Below, piece by piece: positions 19,682-28,363 of a stretch of DNA of 35,267 bases. Made by a program: the position numbers and the translations under genes. Below the pieces are notes generated by a model. The model worked only from the letters and a program-made list of their open reading frames with translations. It made no database searches and was not told the origin of the DNA. Numbering within the stretch: the first letter of the stretch is position 1; each line of letters opens with the position of its first letter. Source of the stretch: a virus; the IMG/VR virus record IMGVR_UViG_3300023094_000027, positions 1-35,267 of that record. One strand, 5' to 3'.

Positions 19682-20047
19682 CTAGCTCCCCGCTATAGTT
19701 ACCTGTACAGCACCTATCGCAAACGTAATCTCATCACCACTCACCGTAACAGCGCTACTATTCAAAGGCCCAAAACCCCTCAGAGTTCCACCACTTGCAG
19801 CACTCCTAATGCCATAGTAAGGAATCGTCCCCGCAGGTAGGCCAGCAAATGTTAGTGCAATTGTGTTAGATATAGCACCGCCTGTCACTGAGCCAAAAGT
19901 AATAGCTTGCCTGGCATAGCTACCGCCCGTTACTTCTGTACCGCTGTCTGCTGCTGTCGGATTGCTGGTATAAAGCGCGAGATATGGAGTACCACCGCTG
20001 AATAAAGCTGCTATGCTGGTTATCATTGCATTGGATGGGGCCATCAT
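19682..20047 (-). CDS. Minor tail protein (121 aa)
   Basis: A small beta-rich protein with the stretch YLALYTSNPTAADSGTEVTGG, then SYARQAITF and FGPLNSSAVTVSGDEITFA. The L-x-L-(Y/H)-T-x-(N/D)-P, then E-V-x-G-G-x-Y-A-R-Q order is common in minor tail proteins of actinobacterial and Gram-positive phages. Located between the distal tail and hub genes. It probably decorates the baseplate. Confidence 0.7.
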   Translation of the reverse strand: MMAPSNAMITSIAALFSGGTPYLALYTSNPTAADSGTEVTGGSYARQAITFGSVTGGAISNTIALTFAGLPAGTIPYYGIRSAASGGTLRGFGPLNSSAVTVSGDEITFAIGAVQVTIAGS

Positions 20048-20066
20048 AAGTAAATCCTTTTCTTTA

Positions 20067-20072
20067 ATTATA
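20067..20072 (-). promoter_or_regulatory. Possible internal late promoter (TATAAT box)
   Basis: TATAATTAAAG on the minus strand at the end of the distal tail gene; its stop codon lies inside the box. Preceded by TTG and followed 12-20 bases later by AAAGGA and the minor tail gene. Weak evidence on its own. Confidence 0.2.
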
Positions 20073-20844
20073 CAAGACGAGGGTGGTAGGTAGCCACCAA
20101 GTCTGCTGATCGTGTAGTGAAAGTATCACTATAGCCTAATTGCTGTGATCCTGGAGGGAATACCGGGAATATGCCCTCAAAGTCTACGTCTATGCCATTT
20201 ATAGTAGCTGTATAGTTTAATGAATCAATTTGCAAAATGTCACCGTTCACAAAGTTCGCCGTTATGGTAATACCTTGGCTAGTCCTAGCGTTCACTAGGC
20301 TGATACTGCCGCCGGTGCCACCTGTAACTGTATTAATGACTACAGTTATGACTGGTTCCGCTTTATAGCTCCCTGATACTAGGAAGGTTGCACTGTTTGA
20401 TGAAGTGGTTATCCCTGTAATAGATGTGAGGGTAAGTTCAGCAGTTGATGTACCTATAGGATCGCTTGCTAGGAATACTAAATGTGCATAGGCGTGGTTC
20501 CCGTTCCACTCAATATTAAACTCATTTAGAGTAGCGGTGTAGTCTACCTCAAGCCCTGCCTCCAGTACTGCTAGATCACCGTTCTGGTCTTGTAGTAAAG
20601 CTTTGAGTTGTGTAACTGTTGCTTCAGTTTCTTGACGAGTGCCAGAACATATGTCAGCCCACACATCAACCGGCTTATCCGTGTATTCGCTCGATGTGAT
20701 GATAGACAAAGACCTTCGAGCTAATTTATAAATCTTGATGTCACGGTTTGGTAGCTTGGTGAAGTCATGGTTGTAGAGGTCAACCCCTGGGACTAGGTCA
20801 ATCCGGTTTCCTTGGAAGCTTACTTGGTATATTTCATCTAACAT
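20068..20844 (-). CDS. Distal tail protein (Dit-like)
   Basis: A 258-aa protein directly after the tape measure. The N-terminal half has the Dit-type pattern (LDLYNHDFTKLPNRDIKIYK-like strand and helix order, LDEIYQVSFQG at the start), with a middle region YTATLNEFNIEWNGNHAYAHL and a C-terminal galectin-like beta half (VIN-T-GG-x-I-SLVNARTSQGITITANF). It should form the hexameric ring that joins tail tube to hub. Assignment rests on position and fold pattern. Confidence 0.75.
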   Translation of the reverse strand: MLDEIYQVSFQGNRIDLVPGVDLYNHDFTKLPNRDIKIYKLARRSLSIITSSEYTDKPVDVWADICSGTRQETEATVTQLKALLQDQNGDLAVLEAGLEVDYTATLNEFNIEWNGNHAYAHLVFLASDPIGTSTAELTLTSITGITTSSNSATFLVSGSYKAEPVITVVINTVTGGTGGSISLVNARTSQGITITANFVNGDILQIDSLNYTATINGIDVDFEGIFPVFPPGSQQLGYSDTFTTRSADLVATYHPRLV

Positions 20845-20852
20845 ATAAATCC

Positions 20853-22601
20853 TTACGCGTAAGCTTGTTTAGGTACTAATCCGTTGCTGACAGTTTCCTG
20901 GTTGAGTGTGAGTCTTCGTATGATTGCGTCTTCTCTTGCTTGGCTGTCTACTACTATCGTACCTATGTTGTTTTCTATGTGTGAACCACCGGAACGCTCC
21001 GTGCTGTCTACAAGTGCATCATTAGGGGTAATCATACCGCTGCTCTTTGGGCTAAAGAACTCTGGGCCTTCTTCACCTACGATGTAACCTTTGCCAGCAC
21101 TGACAGGGCCACCTTTTGCTCTAAAACCGAATGAATTTTTAAGCTGCTGTACCATGCTTAGCCCCCCACTCGCACTTCCACCAGTATTACCGATAGGAAC
21201 TTTCTTTTTCTCTGCGTCCGACCATGCTTCACTCAGCTTATTAACTGTCTTTATAACCGCTTCTATCTCTGCTATAACGAGAGCTGTACCGAGAATAAAC
21301 ATTGACAAGTATATAGGGGTGGTCAGGGCTAGCATAGCAAGTCGCAAAGTCCCAAGAACTCCCGTAGTAGTCGCAGCTGTTGCACTTACTAAGGCGAATG
21401 AAGCTACAATAGCTTGGACCGCTGCACCTATCGCAAGCGAAACTTTCAGAGCTACAAAAGCAGCAGTTAAGGTATAAATTATCCACGTATGATCCGCTAG
21501 GTAATTTAGAACTGGCGTTGCTACTGCCAGTAAAGCATTAAGTGCGTCAATCGCTAGGCCAAACGCCCACACTAAACCCGTACCAACAGTTGGCCCTATA
21601 GCTTTCGCAAGACCAAGTGCAGCAGGTAAAAAGTCGTCTCTTAACGTAGTTATTAAAACTTGTATTTTCGGGAGTAAATAATTGCCTATTTGCACGGCAA
21701 TTTGCCCTATATTTTGTATCATCATCACCCCGAAAGAAGTTAACTGCGGTATAAATAATCTGAGTTCAGCAGACACAACCTTGAGTGCGGCTGGTAATTT
21801 ATCCATTAAACCAACTATAAGATCACCTAAACCGCCTTTTATAAACTTGCTGGTATCTGCATCAACCCCAAGTATCGCGTCACCGATTGATCGAAATGCG
21901 CTCTCTATCCTAATTCCTAACCCTCGAATAGTTGTAGCCTGACCCTGAAGCGCATCAACTGGTATACCTTTATCGAGAGTTTTGAATAGGTCACTTGCGC
22001 TTATATTCGTGTTACGGAGGCTCTTATCTAACTTGAATCCGTATTGCGTAAGCTGATCGAACTCAATACCGCTTAAACGACCTGTGGACACCACACGGCC
22101 TACTACAGCATTAAGATCTTGCCAATTTCCTAAACCCAAACCTACAGACCTAGATAAGATCTGGACGTTAGCACTTAGGTCTTTTGTTTCTACACCGTTT
22201 AACTTGAGCATCTGTGCTGATTGGAATAGATCACGACGGTTGAATAGCACACCCATGTCTGAACGTGCATATTTAATAAGATCTGAGAGTACCGCGTTAA
22301 CAGCATCACCGTTCTTCTCGTAAGCCTTCAGACCTACCGTAGCTTGCTCAACAGCACCGACTTGCTCCCAAGATGCAGTAGTTGCCTTAACTGCGCCAGC
22401 AGCAAGCGCTGTGAGGCCTACAATAGCGGCACCAATACCAACCTTTGCGGCCCTAGACCATGCTTGACTAGTACGCTCGGCCGACCCCTCTGACTTATCG
22501 GCTACACCTTCAGCGATTGCTTCTGCTTCACGCGCATCGCCTCTCATCTTTGAGGTGTCTATCCTAGCGTCGTAGCGTATCGAGCCTTCGTTACTATCCA
22601 T
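20853..22601 (-). CDS. Tail tape measure protein (582 aa)
   Basis: A long helical protein after the chaperone genes. The first 50 residues are a charged coiled coil (SKMRGDAREAEAIAEGVAD), then a hydrophobic TM-like stretch (AAIVGLTALAAGAVKA), a central helical region with two large hydrophobic zones (about 335-460), and a C-terminal FRAKGGPVSAGKGYIVGEEG motif with an MITPNDA end, typical of tape measures. At 0.15 nm per residue it predicts a tail of about 85-90 nm. It sets tail length and is probably injected with the DNA. Confidence 0.9.
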   Translation of the reverse strand: MDSNEGSIRYDARIDTSKMRGDAREAEAIAEGVADKSEGSAERTSQAWSRAAKVGIGAAIVGLTALAAGAVKATTASWEQVGAVEQATVGLKAYEKNGDAVNAVLSDLIKYARSDMGVLFNRRDLFQSAQMLKLNGVETKDLSANVQILSRSVGLGLGNWQDLNAVVGRVVSTGRLSGIEFDQLTQYGFKLDKSLRNTNISASDLFKTLDKGIPVDALQGQATTIRGLGIRIESAFRSIGDAILGVDADTSKFIKGGLGDLIVGLMDKLPAALKVVSAELRLFIPQLTSFGVMMIQNIGQIAVQIGNYLLPKIQVLITTLRDDFLPAALGLAKAIGPTVGTGLVWAFGLAIDALNALLAVATPVLNYLADHTWIIYTLTAAFVALKVSLAIGAAVQAIVASFALVSATAATTTGVLGTLRLAMLALTTPIYLSMFILGTALVIAEIEAVIKTVNKLSEAWSDAEKKKVPIGNTGGSASGGLSMVQQLKNSFGFRAKGGPVSAGKGYIVGEEGPEFFSPKSSGMITPNDALVDSTERSGGSHIENNIGTIVVDSQAREDAIIRRLTLNQETVSNGLVPKQAYA

Positions 22602-22602
22602 G

Positions 22603-22971
22603 CTATAGTTCTGCTTTCATTTGTTTAACCAAATTCTTTGTTAAGTCTTTGAATGATTTACTAGGCTTCTTACTATTGGCCGCTAGTGATCCTATGAACG
22701 CGGCATGAGCCATATCGTATGTGTTCTGTGCGTCTATCTTTCGCGCCCCCATAATGAGATTTACCATCGTATCAGCCGTAATACTGTTATGTATTAATAC
22801 TGCTTCTACAGCAGCCCATCCGAAATGTTTGCCAAACTCTGCTATTAGTAAAGTCTCTTCATCTACGTTAGTTGCGCTTCCTTCACGTAAAGCTTTAGCT
22901 CTAACAGCTTTGGCATGATCTTCGGGGCTAACCTTGAGATAGGTTTTCTTTTTCGGTTGCGTCTGTTGCAT
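22603..22971 (-). CDS. Tail assembly chaperone, second part (T-like)
   Basis: A 122-aa helical protein overlapping the end of the first chaperone by 44 bases in the +1 (or -2) frame. The segment LIAEFGKHFGWAAVEAVL and ADTMVNLIMGARKIDA match the second-part pattern of G/GT-type chaperones. Possible expression: frameshifting near the A-rich tract ACC GAA AAA GAA AAC in the overlap, or independent start at ATG 22971 (an in-frame TTG is at 22974). Together with the first part it keeps the tape measure soluble during tail assembly. Confidence 0.65.
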   Translation of the reverse strand: MQQTQPKKKTYLKVSPEDHAKAVRAKALREGSATNVDEETLLIAEFGKHFGWAAVEAVLIHNSITADTMVNLIMGARKIDAQNTYDMAHAAFIGSLAANSKKPSKSFKDLTKNLVKQMKAEL

Positions 22972-23314
22972 CAAGTTTAGCCTCTGCTTGCTTAGTGATG
23001 TCTTCTAGTATTACTTTAACCATGCCAAACGGTGTATCATCTAACCATGCTTTTACTTGTGAGTTATCTTCTGTTTCATCCTGGAAAAAACCTAGATATA
23101 CCGTATACATTTTCTTTTCAAGCTCATCAAGCTTATCAAGGTCAGCATCCGAAGCAGTACCGGATTCAATCCGTTTTTCAAGGTGCTTCATACGCCTATC
23201 AATCTGGCTTAGAGCTAGCTCATCCCTAGCACCCGGTAGTCTTATCCGCCAGTTTTTGCCGTTGAATAAGACTACCTTTTCTGCTCTGTACTTGTCCGCA
23301 CCGATATCTATCAT
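22928..23314 (-). CDS. Tail assembly chaperone, first part (G-like)
   Basis: A 128-aa protein between major tail and tape measure genes, the usual place for G-type chaperones. The N-terminal half is beta-rich (KVVLFNGKNWRIRLPGARDE), the C-terminal half helical (DLDKLDELEKKMYTVY). It overlaps the second part by 44 bases in a different frame. Confidence 0.7.
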   Translation of the reverse strand: MIDIGADKYRAEKVVLFNGKNWRIRLPGARDELALSQIDRRMKHLEKRIESGTASDADLDKLDELEKKMYTVYLGFFQDETEDNSQVKAWLDDTPFGMVKVILEDITKQAEAKLDATDATEKENLSQG

Positions 23315-23334
23315 AGAAACTCCTTAATAGCTCT

Positions 23335-23343
23335 ATTGTATCA
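23335..23343 (-). promoter_or_regulatory. Possible extended -10 promoter before the chaperone block
   Basis: TGATACAAT on the minus strand (extended -10: TG, one base, TACAAT) between the end of the major tail gene (23352) and the chaperone start (23314). An AAGGAG site follows. No strong -35. Confidence 0.3.
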
Positions 23344-23351
23344 GAGATTGG

Positions 23352-23900
23352 TTAGCTACTTACAGGTACTGTCTCTTCAGTAGCAGCATCGTAGATACTC
23401 TCTTCAGTAAGATCGCCAGTACCGAGTCGAGCAACATTGCCGTCTTCGTCAGGGTTCGCCATGATCGTTACTTCTACTGTAAGATCATCTGTCGCGCTGT
23501 AGGTAGGGTTGAAATTCAGTTGTACGAATCCGTTATAGAAGTAAACATCGTTATTGTCGTTTGCGTCGCATGTGTAGTGGATATTTACTGGGCCGCCGAC
23601 TACTGTGGCGCACGTCTGGGTGCTAAATACAATGTTACCTGTCACTTGTGGCGCTTGTGGCGCGTTATATTTATCTGGGAATATGTTCTTAAGATAGTCC
23701 ATGTTTGGTAAGAACATTGTAAACGTTGCTTGCGCTGTGTCGAAGGTTCCACTTGGTCGGCTAAATGTACCTGCCAAAGTTTCGCGTTCTCTCACGCCTT
23801 CAGTCAATTCAACAGCAATCTCGCTCAGATAGTCTGCTGGAACATATACACCATTCAGTGCTATCTCAGCTGGGCCACCTAATGAAGTGTTTGGGTTCAT
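23352..23900 (-). CDS. Major tail tube protein
   Basis: A 182-aa beta-rich protein upstream of the chaperones. The start NTSLGGPAEIALNGVYVPADY, the RETLAGTFSRPSGTFDTAQ segment and the later FNPTYSATDDLTVEVTIMANPDEDG fit the tube-protein fold with a C-terminal acidic tail. It should polymerise as hexamer rings to form the tail tube. Confidence 0.8.
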   Translation of the reverse strand: MNPNTSLGGPAEIALNGVYVPADYLSEIAVELTEGVRERETLAGTFSRPSGTFDTAQATFTMFLPNMDYLKNIFPDKYNAPQAPQVTGNIVFSTQTCATVVGGPVNIHYTCDANDNNDVYFYNGFVQLNFNPTYSATDDLTVEVTIMANPDEDGNVARLGTGDLTEESIYDAATEETVPVSS

Positions 23901-23909
23901 ATTATCTCC

Positions 23910-24311
23910 TTATTGTTTCTGGTAAATTACTTGTGCTCCGAGTCTATAAACAACTCTGTCGTTCTCGTCTAACCCGAGATTTTCAATGTTATCTATAGTC
24001 ACGAAACGCACTTTTTCATATTCTATTGTAGAGTACGGTGGCACTTCTGGTAGAGTACACACCTCTCCGTAGCTGTCTGCCAAGAAGGTTCTGATATCTT
24101 CTAGAGCTTGCATCCCTGTAACGTCGGTAGTACCTCTACTGTAAAGATCGAAACTCTGTGTTGCTGTAGACCTTCCATAGGCTTGCTCACCACCTCTTGA
24201 GAATATAGCGATCCCTTTTTTACCTAGTGGCAACTTCTCAAAGAATAGGCTGGTATCAATCGTGCCAAACCCATTGTCTGCTAAGTACTTTAGGATGTGC
24301 AAAGTTACCAC
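23910..24311 (-). CDS. Tail terminator / minor capsid-type connector (133 aa)
   Basis: Position four in the connector series between capsid and tail tube. Helix at the start (VTLHILKYLADNGFG), strands in the middle (GIAIFSRGG) and helix MQALEDIRTFLADSYG; the order fits tail terminators (lambda U / SPP1 gp17 type) that cap the tail tube. It overlaps the preceding gene by one base. Confidence 0.65.
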   Translation of the reverse strand: MVTLHILKYLADNGFGTIDTSLFFEKLPLGKKGIAIFSRGGEQAYGRSTATQSFDLYSRGTTDVTGMQALEDIRTFLADSYGEVCTLPEVPPYSTIEYEKVRFVTIDNIENLGLDENDRVVYRLGAQVIYQKQ

Positions 24312-24643
24312 TATAGACCTTTCAAGTATCTGTTCTTATAGTTCCGTGCTACTTGATCGCCAGCACGTTCTAGGTAGCGTAGTGAACTCGGTGTCTTCTT
24401 GTTCTCATAGTGTCTCCTGCGAGCATACGGTACACGTTTGCCACCGAAGATAACCACGTAATGTGCAAGACCTTCTCTAGCAATCCTACCGCTGTTTACG
24501 AGTGCTCTACTGGCTTTAGGGGCTAGTATTTGTGCACCTCGTAAGATATCAGTTGTGGATGCTAACACGGCTGCATCAAGCTTTCGTTCGGTTTCAGGAA
24601 CCCACTTACTTTGCAGGGTAGTAGTGAAAGTTACGCGCTTCAT
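24311..24643 (-). CDS. HK97 gp10-like tail completion protein (110 aa)
   Basis: A basic helical protein with APKASRALVNSGRI, then YARRRHYENKKTPSSLRYLE near the C-terminus. The A-P-x-x-(T/S)-x-x-L-x-x-S and YA-x-x-x-(E/H)-x pattern with the following basic helix is typical of HK97-gp10-like proteins. It belongs to the connector group and overlaps both neighbours by 1-4 bases. Confidence 0.75.
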   Translation of the reverse strand: MKRVTFTTTLQSKWVPETERKLDAAVLASTTDILRGAQILAPKASRALVNSGRIAREGLAHYVVIFGGKRVPYARRRHYENKKTPSSLRYLERAGDQVARNYKNRYLKGL

Positions 24644-24999
24644 GCTATAGCCTCTCGCTTCAGCACTACTCGGTAAAAATCTAGCTCACCTGATTCAAAG
24701 TCGTAGCCTTCCACCTGAGAGATAATACGATACTCTGTAGCGTTGTGATTATCTTTCGATGATCGTATGCCATGGCCTACCATATTACCTCCCACAACGT
24801 CTAAGAATGGTTCGTTTGCTCGGATGTGTATAGAGCTTTCGCTATCGAAGTTCTCCATGTTGTCTACCTGGATCATAGAGTCTCGCAACTTTACGATTCC
24901 TGTAGTGGTGAACTCTTCCACTATCGTATTCCCCTCAACCGTACTTCCTAATTGCAAGAAGGTGTAAGGAGTTGATACGAAGTGGTCAAAGACACTCAC
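24640..24999 (-). CDS. Head closure / head-tail adaptor protein (119 aa)
   Basis: A beta-rich protein with HIRANEPFLDVVGGNMVGHG and YRIISQVEGYDFESGELDFY segments, fitting the barrel of head-closure proteins (SPP1 gp16 type). GTG at 24999 is chosen as start: it overlaps the preceding stop (TAGTG), with GGGAGAG 7 bases upstream. A GTG at 25038 in the same frame would give 13 more residues and a 40-base overlap. Confidence 0.65.
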   Translation of the reverse strand: MSVFDHFVSTPYTFLQLGSTVEGNTIVEEFTTTGIVKLRDSMIQVDNMENFDSESSIHIRANEPFLDVVGGNMVGHGIRSSKDNHNATEYRIISQVEGYDFESGELDFYRVVLKREAIA

Positions 25000-25595
25000 T
25001 AGCAGACTCTCCCATGTTGGATGTTGCCTATTGTACACATGCTGTACTTAGAGATTGTTGCATTGTTGTCACTCACAAATGACTCCATCAAGCTTTCAGG
25101 CATCGTTATAGATGAGTGGTTGTAGCTAATGGTGAAGTCTTCAATCTTTTTAGAGTTAACTTCCCTATCAAGATTGTTTTGTTTCGTAACAAGATCGAAC
25201 AGTCTCGCAAGTAACAGTTGTAAATCGCTAGGCATCGTATCGAATCCCCAGTCTGCATCAACTACTACTTCGTCGCTATCGCACAGTTTAGAATCGAAGA
25301 CGATTGAGTTAAACCACTTACCATTACGTCTATCCCACTGCCTAGCGGAGTATGTGTCGGCATCTACGATTGATCCGTTCACAGTAACCTCGTTTATGTT
25401 AGTAAAGATGTCAGTAAAAACAGTTGAATAACCTTCTCGCCCGTCGAAATAACGTACGTTTGCATCGTCGCAAAGTCTCATACAGAGTAAATCATCTAGT
25501 GATTCTCGGCTTATTTTAAGGTACAAGTCGAAGTTTGCGTCCTCGGAAGACGTTAGGGATCGCCCTAGTAGTGCAGATATAGTGTCTTTTTCCAT
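24999..25595 (-). CDS. Head-tail connector, gp6/gp15-like (198 aa)
   Basis: A mostly helical N-terminus (EDANFDLYLKISRESLDDLL), strands with VFTDIFTNINEVTVNG, and an LQLLLARLFDLVTKQNN helix. This is the layout of adaptor proteins that bind the portal from below (HK97 gp6-like). First gene after the capsid protein. Confidence 0.75.
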   Translation of the reverse strand: MEKDTISALLGRSLTSSEDANFDLYLKISRESLDDLLCMRLCDDANVRYFDGREGYSTVFTDIFTNINEVTVNGSIVDADTYSARQWDRRNGKWFNSIVFDSKLCDSDEVVVDADWGFDTMPSDLQLLLARLFDLVTKQNNLDREVNSKKIEDFTISYNHSSITMPESLMESFVSDNNATISKYSMCTIGNIQHGRVC

Positions 25596-25619
25596 TAGAT
25601 TGATCCCTCTCTAGCCCTA

Positions 25620-27548
25620 TTAAGACGTTGCTGCTGGGATAGCCATTGCAGCTTTACGCTGTGATAGACCACCACCTGCCCAGATTTCCTGGAGGTACTC
25701 TTGCTTGTTGGTCTTCAGAATGAAGTTCTGGAAGCCTTCGATAGTAGTATCGCCAACAACCTTGTAGCCTGATAGTACAACAACTACAGCGTCATAGTCA
25801 GGTGAGTTTGTATCGTTAAACCAGTCTGGTTCAATGATCGTATTCACACCGAGGATGTCAGTAGCCTTGGTACCGATAGGGAATAGGTAGTCGCCATTAG
25901 TGTCTTTTGCAAAGCGTGCGCGAGTAGCATAGCCCTTCTTAGCGATAAGAACAACTTCACCTGGAGTGCGAATTTCGTCTACAGCAAGTGCAACAACTTC
26001 GGCAGCTGCTTCATCACCTGTTACGTCAACTACACCAGCAAAGAAGTTTTCAGCTTCTGCATCAGCTAGGATCGGGAAGAAACCGCGTGGGTCACCTTCG
26101 AGAATCTTATAGTCATCTGACCCGCTTCGACCGTCACCGAGCACGATAGCACGCTCGACTTCACGTACGATACGTTGCGGCAATTCAGCTAGAACGTAAG
26201 TTACGAGAGCACCGGTAGAACGCTGTTCTTTGATGTCTTCTTTGTTAAGTGTGATGTATTTGTATACGAACTGAGGTCGCAAGATACGGCTAGCAAATGT
26301 AAGCACTTGCTCTGCTTTCTCTTCAGCTTCAGAACGTCGGTAACCACGAGCACGGCCGTTGTTGTCGTTTACATCATCTTCAGTGTCCCATGCAGCGTTC
26401 CATACGTCAGCACCAACCTTAGAGACTCGGTTCCAAATCTCGCCACCGTCTTCAAAGGCGTTTTGAATAGCCTCGATAAGTGGTGTAGGTAGGAAAATCT
26501 GAGGGTTAGTTACACCAGCTTTAATTTCCAAGTGGCTTTTCCATGCAGCATGTACTGAATCTGAGCTATTACCACCCATTTCGCCAGGGTTAGCCTGGAG
26601 AATCTCAGCAAATTTATTCATAGCCTCATCGGTTTTCAGGTAATCTTTTAGTTTAGGGTGTACTACTGCGTCTGGTTTAGCTTGAGCTTTAGGCTCTAAA
26701 ACCTGTTCAGCAGCGATTGTTTCTTGTTCTGTCATTGTCTTATCCTTTGCTTCGGTTGATTTATCTTCTACTTGTTGTGTAATCTCAACATCAGCTTTCG
26801 CCTCAGCAACTACAACTTCTTCTTCGACTTTTGCTTCCGTCGGTTCATCTGCGGGGGCTGTCGGTTCAACAGGTGTTTCCACAGGTTCTTCGGGTTCATC
26901 AGCAACATTAGTCACCTCTGCTTTCATGCTCATTACAGGCTGCATAACAGCAGATTTCATGCTAGATTTCATATCACCAATCTTCGCTAGTGCGTTTGCT
27001 AGAGAGGTCTTAGGCTCAATAGCTTCGTCAGCAAATCCTAGATCAACTGCATCTTGTGCTGTCATCCATGTCTCAGCTTTTAATAGTTCTTTGATCTTCT
27101 CTTCAGACTGTCCAGTACGCGCTACATAAATAGGGAGCATACTTTCGCCAGTCTTCTTGAGCATTTCAACAACCTGTTCCATATCGTCGGCGTTTCCGGC
27201 GGCAAATGTCCAGGGGTTGTGAACCATCATCATAGAGCCTGGGAGCATTACGATCTTGTCACCAGCCATAGCAATGAGTGACGCGATTGAAGCGGCCATG
27301 CCGTCAACCTTTACAGTTACTTCGCCATCATGTTCGTTGAGCATGTTATACATAGATACACCAGCTGATACATCACCACCAGGGCTATTTATCCTTACTG
27401 TGAGAGCGCCAGGGTACTGTGATAACTCGTCTCGGAACATTTTGGGGGTAACTTCATCATCCCACCAGCTTTCACTAGCGATAACACCCTCTAGGATCAA
27501 TTCGTTTCCAGCTTCCGCTTTTGCGAACTTCCAAAATGTCTTACTCAT
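25620..27548 (-). CDS. Capsid maturation protease fused to major capsid protein (642 aa)
   Basis: Residues 1-190 are a ClpP-type (S14) protease: VRINSPGGDVSAG, the catalytic Ser87 in DGMAASIAS and His110 in MMMVHNPW. An acidic, low-complexity linker follows (about 200-290, many Glu, Val, Pro), a likely scaffolding delta-domain. From about residue 295 comes the HK97-fold capsid protein (PLIEAIQNAFEDGGEIWNR, AIVLGDGRSGSDDYKILEGD, then the domain ending QEIWAGGGLSQRKAAMA). Most phages make the two proteins separately; here a single product must be cut after assembly. An internal start cannot be excluded (an ATG lies in the linker near residue 270). Confidence 0.88.
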   Translation of the reverse strand: MSKTFWKFAKAEAGNELILEGVIASESWWDDEVTPKMFRDELSQYPGALTVRINSPGGDVSAGVSMYNMLNEHDGEVTVKVDGMAASIASLIAMAGDKIVMLPGSMMMVHNPWTFAAGNADDMEQVVEMLKKTGESMLPIYVARTGQSEEKIKELLKAETWMTAQDAVDLGFADEAIEPKTSLANALAKIGDMKSSMKSAVMQPVMSMKAEVTNVADEPEEPVETPVEPTAPADEPTEAKVEEEVVVAEAKADVEITQQVEDKSTEAKDKTMTEQETIAAEQVLEPKAQAKPDAVVHPKLKDYLKTDEAMNKFAEILQANPGEMGGNSSDSVHAAWKSHLEIKAGVTNPQIFLPTPLIEAIQNAFEDGGEIWNRVSKVGADVWNAAWDTEDDVNDNNGRARGYRRSEAEEKAEQVLTFASRILRPQFVYKYITLNKEDIKEQRSTGALVTYVLAELPQRIVREVERAIVLGDGRSGSDDYKILEGDPRGFFPILADAEAENFFAGVVDVTGDEAAAEVVALAVDEIRTPGEVVLIAKKGYATRARFAKDTNGDYLFPIGTKATDILGVNTIIEPDWFNDTNSPDYDAVVVVLSGYKVVGDTTIEGFQNFILKTNKQEYLQEIWAGGGLSQRKAAMAIPAATS

Positions 27549-27610
27549 TATTAACTTACCTTTCTCGAAGCTCCACGCCTATCACAAGCATCTCGGTTCT
27601 TCTACTATTA

Positions 27611-27619
27611 ATTATAACA
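27611..27619 (-). promoter_or_regulatory. Possible extended -10 promoter before protease-capsid gene
   Basis: TGTTATAATTAATAG on the minus strand (TG, one base, perfect TATAAT 27611-27616) just after the stop of the gene at 27626. It would boost capsid production. No -35 is visible, as usual for extended -10 sites. Confidence 0.4.
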
Positions 27620-27625
27620 AAGTAG

Positions 27626-28036
27626 CTATACGTTAGCGCCAGTAGCATCAACCCAAAAGTTTCCGTCGAACCATATAGGCTTACCTAGTGTAGTGTCAAA
27701 ATACATACTACCTATATCACCAACACCAGGCCTATCGTTAGTATCGCCGTTAGGTATAACCAGATACCCACCTGTTTCTGATGGTCTTAGAATAGCGTAC
27801 CCACTAATATCAACGCCCTGCGAGGTAATTGAAAGTCGGTTGTAGTTGGTGTTGTGTTGTAGCTGCAATACGTCCTCTACTGTAACTATAAACATAGGTA
27901 CACTATCGTATATAGTTTGGCCTTCACCTGGCTCACCTTGAGGGCCACGCCTACCAACATGCTGCAATACAACATTACGAGTTGTATGTCTAACTGAAAA
28001 GGTATTGTCTGAGTGTTTAAGCTTTATTGTAGCCAT
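27626..28036 (-). CDS. Small protein with collagen-like segment (136 aa)
   Basis: Beta-rich N-terminus (ATIKLKHSDNTFSVRHTT), then GRRGPQGEPGEG, a short collagen-like stretch, then a globular region (GYAILRPSETGGYLVIPNGD, FDTTLGKPIWFDGNFWVDAT). The ending with GKP-x-W-(F/Y)-D-G-x-x-W resembles tips of fibre and head-decoration proteins. Lies between portal and capsid genes, so it may be a capsid or neck fibre. Confidence 0.6.
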   Translation of the reverse strand: MATIKLKHSDNTFSVRHTTRNVVLQHVGRRGPQGEPGEGQTIYDSVPMFIVTVEDVLQLQHNTNYNRLSITSQGVDISGYAILRPSETGGYLVIPNGDTNDRPGVGDIGSMYFDTTLGKPIWFDGNFWVDATGANV

Positions 28037-28363
28037 CTAACTACTCTCCGGTGGGTTGTCGTTAGTATCGCATATCTCAAATATAGGTAGACCGCAATCG
28101 CTACAGCCACTATTATCGGGGTACTTTTCTATTGTCCCATCTTCATATTCTATTGTGAGCATATAGTTGTAAGTGCCTGGCTGGAACTCTGTATCTTCAG
28201 CCGTCAAAGTAAGGTCAGCTTCAAGCCCGTTAAAGGTAGCTGTCTTCTCAAAAACTACTGTGTCTTCAAGGCTTATAATAATGGTAGCGGTATCTGCGCC
28301 CTCTTCGTCATTCGTGACTGTAAGCGGTAGTGTAGCACCCCATCGTACGCTTAATTTATTCAT
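28037..28363 (-). CDS. Ig-like beta protein next to capsid genes (108 aa)
   Basis: Almost all beta strand (SVRWGATLPLTVTNDEEGAD, TYNYMLTIEYEDGTIEKYPD), ending with a cysteine cluster SGCSDCGLPIFEIC. This looks like an immunoglobulin-like or BppU-N-like sandwich. The ATG at 28363 (AAGGAGACAGGC upstream) is used rather than 28390. It could be a decoration protein. It overlaps the gene before it. Confidence 0.6.
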   Translation of the reverse strand: MNKLSVRWGATLPLTVTNDEEGADTATIIISLEDTVVFEKTATFNGLEADLTLTAEDTEFQPGTYNYMLTIEYEDGTIEKYPDNSGCSDCGLPIFEICDTNDNPPESS

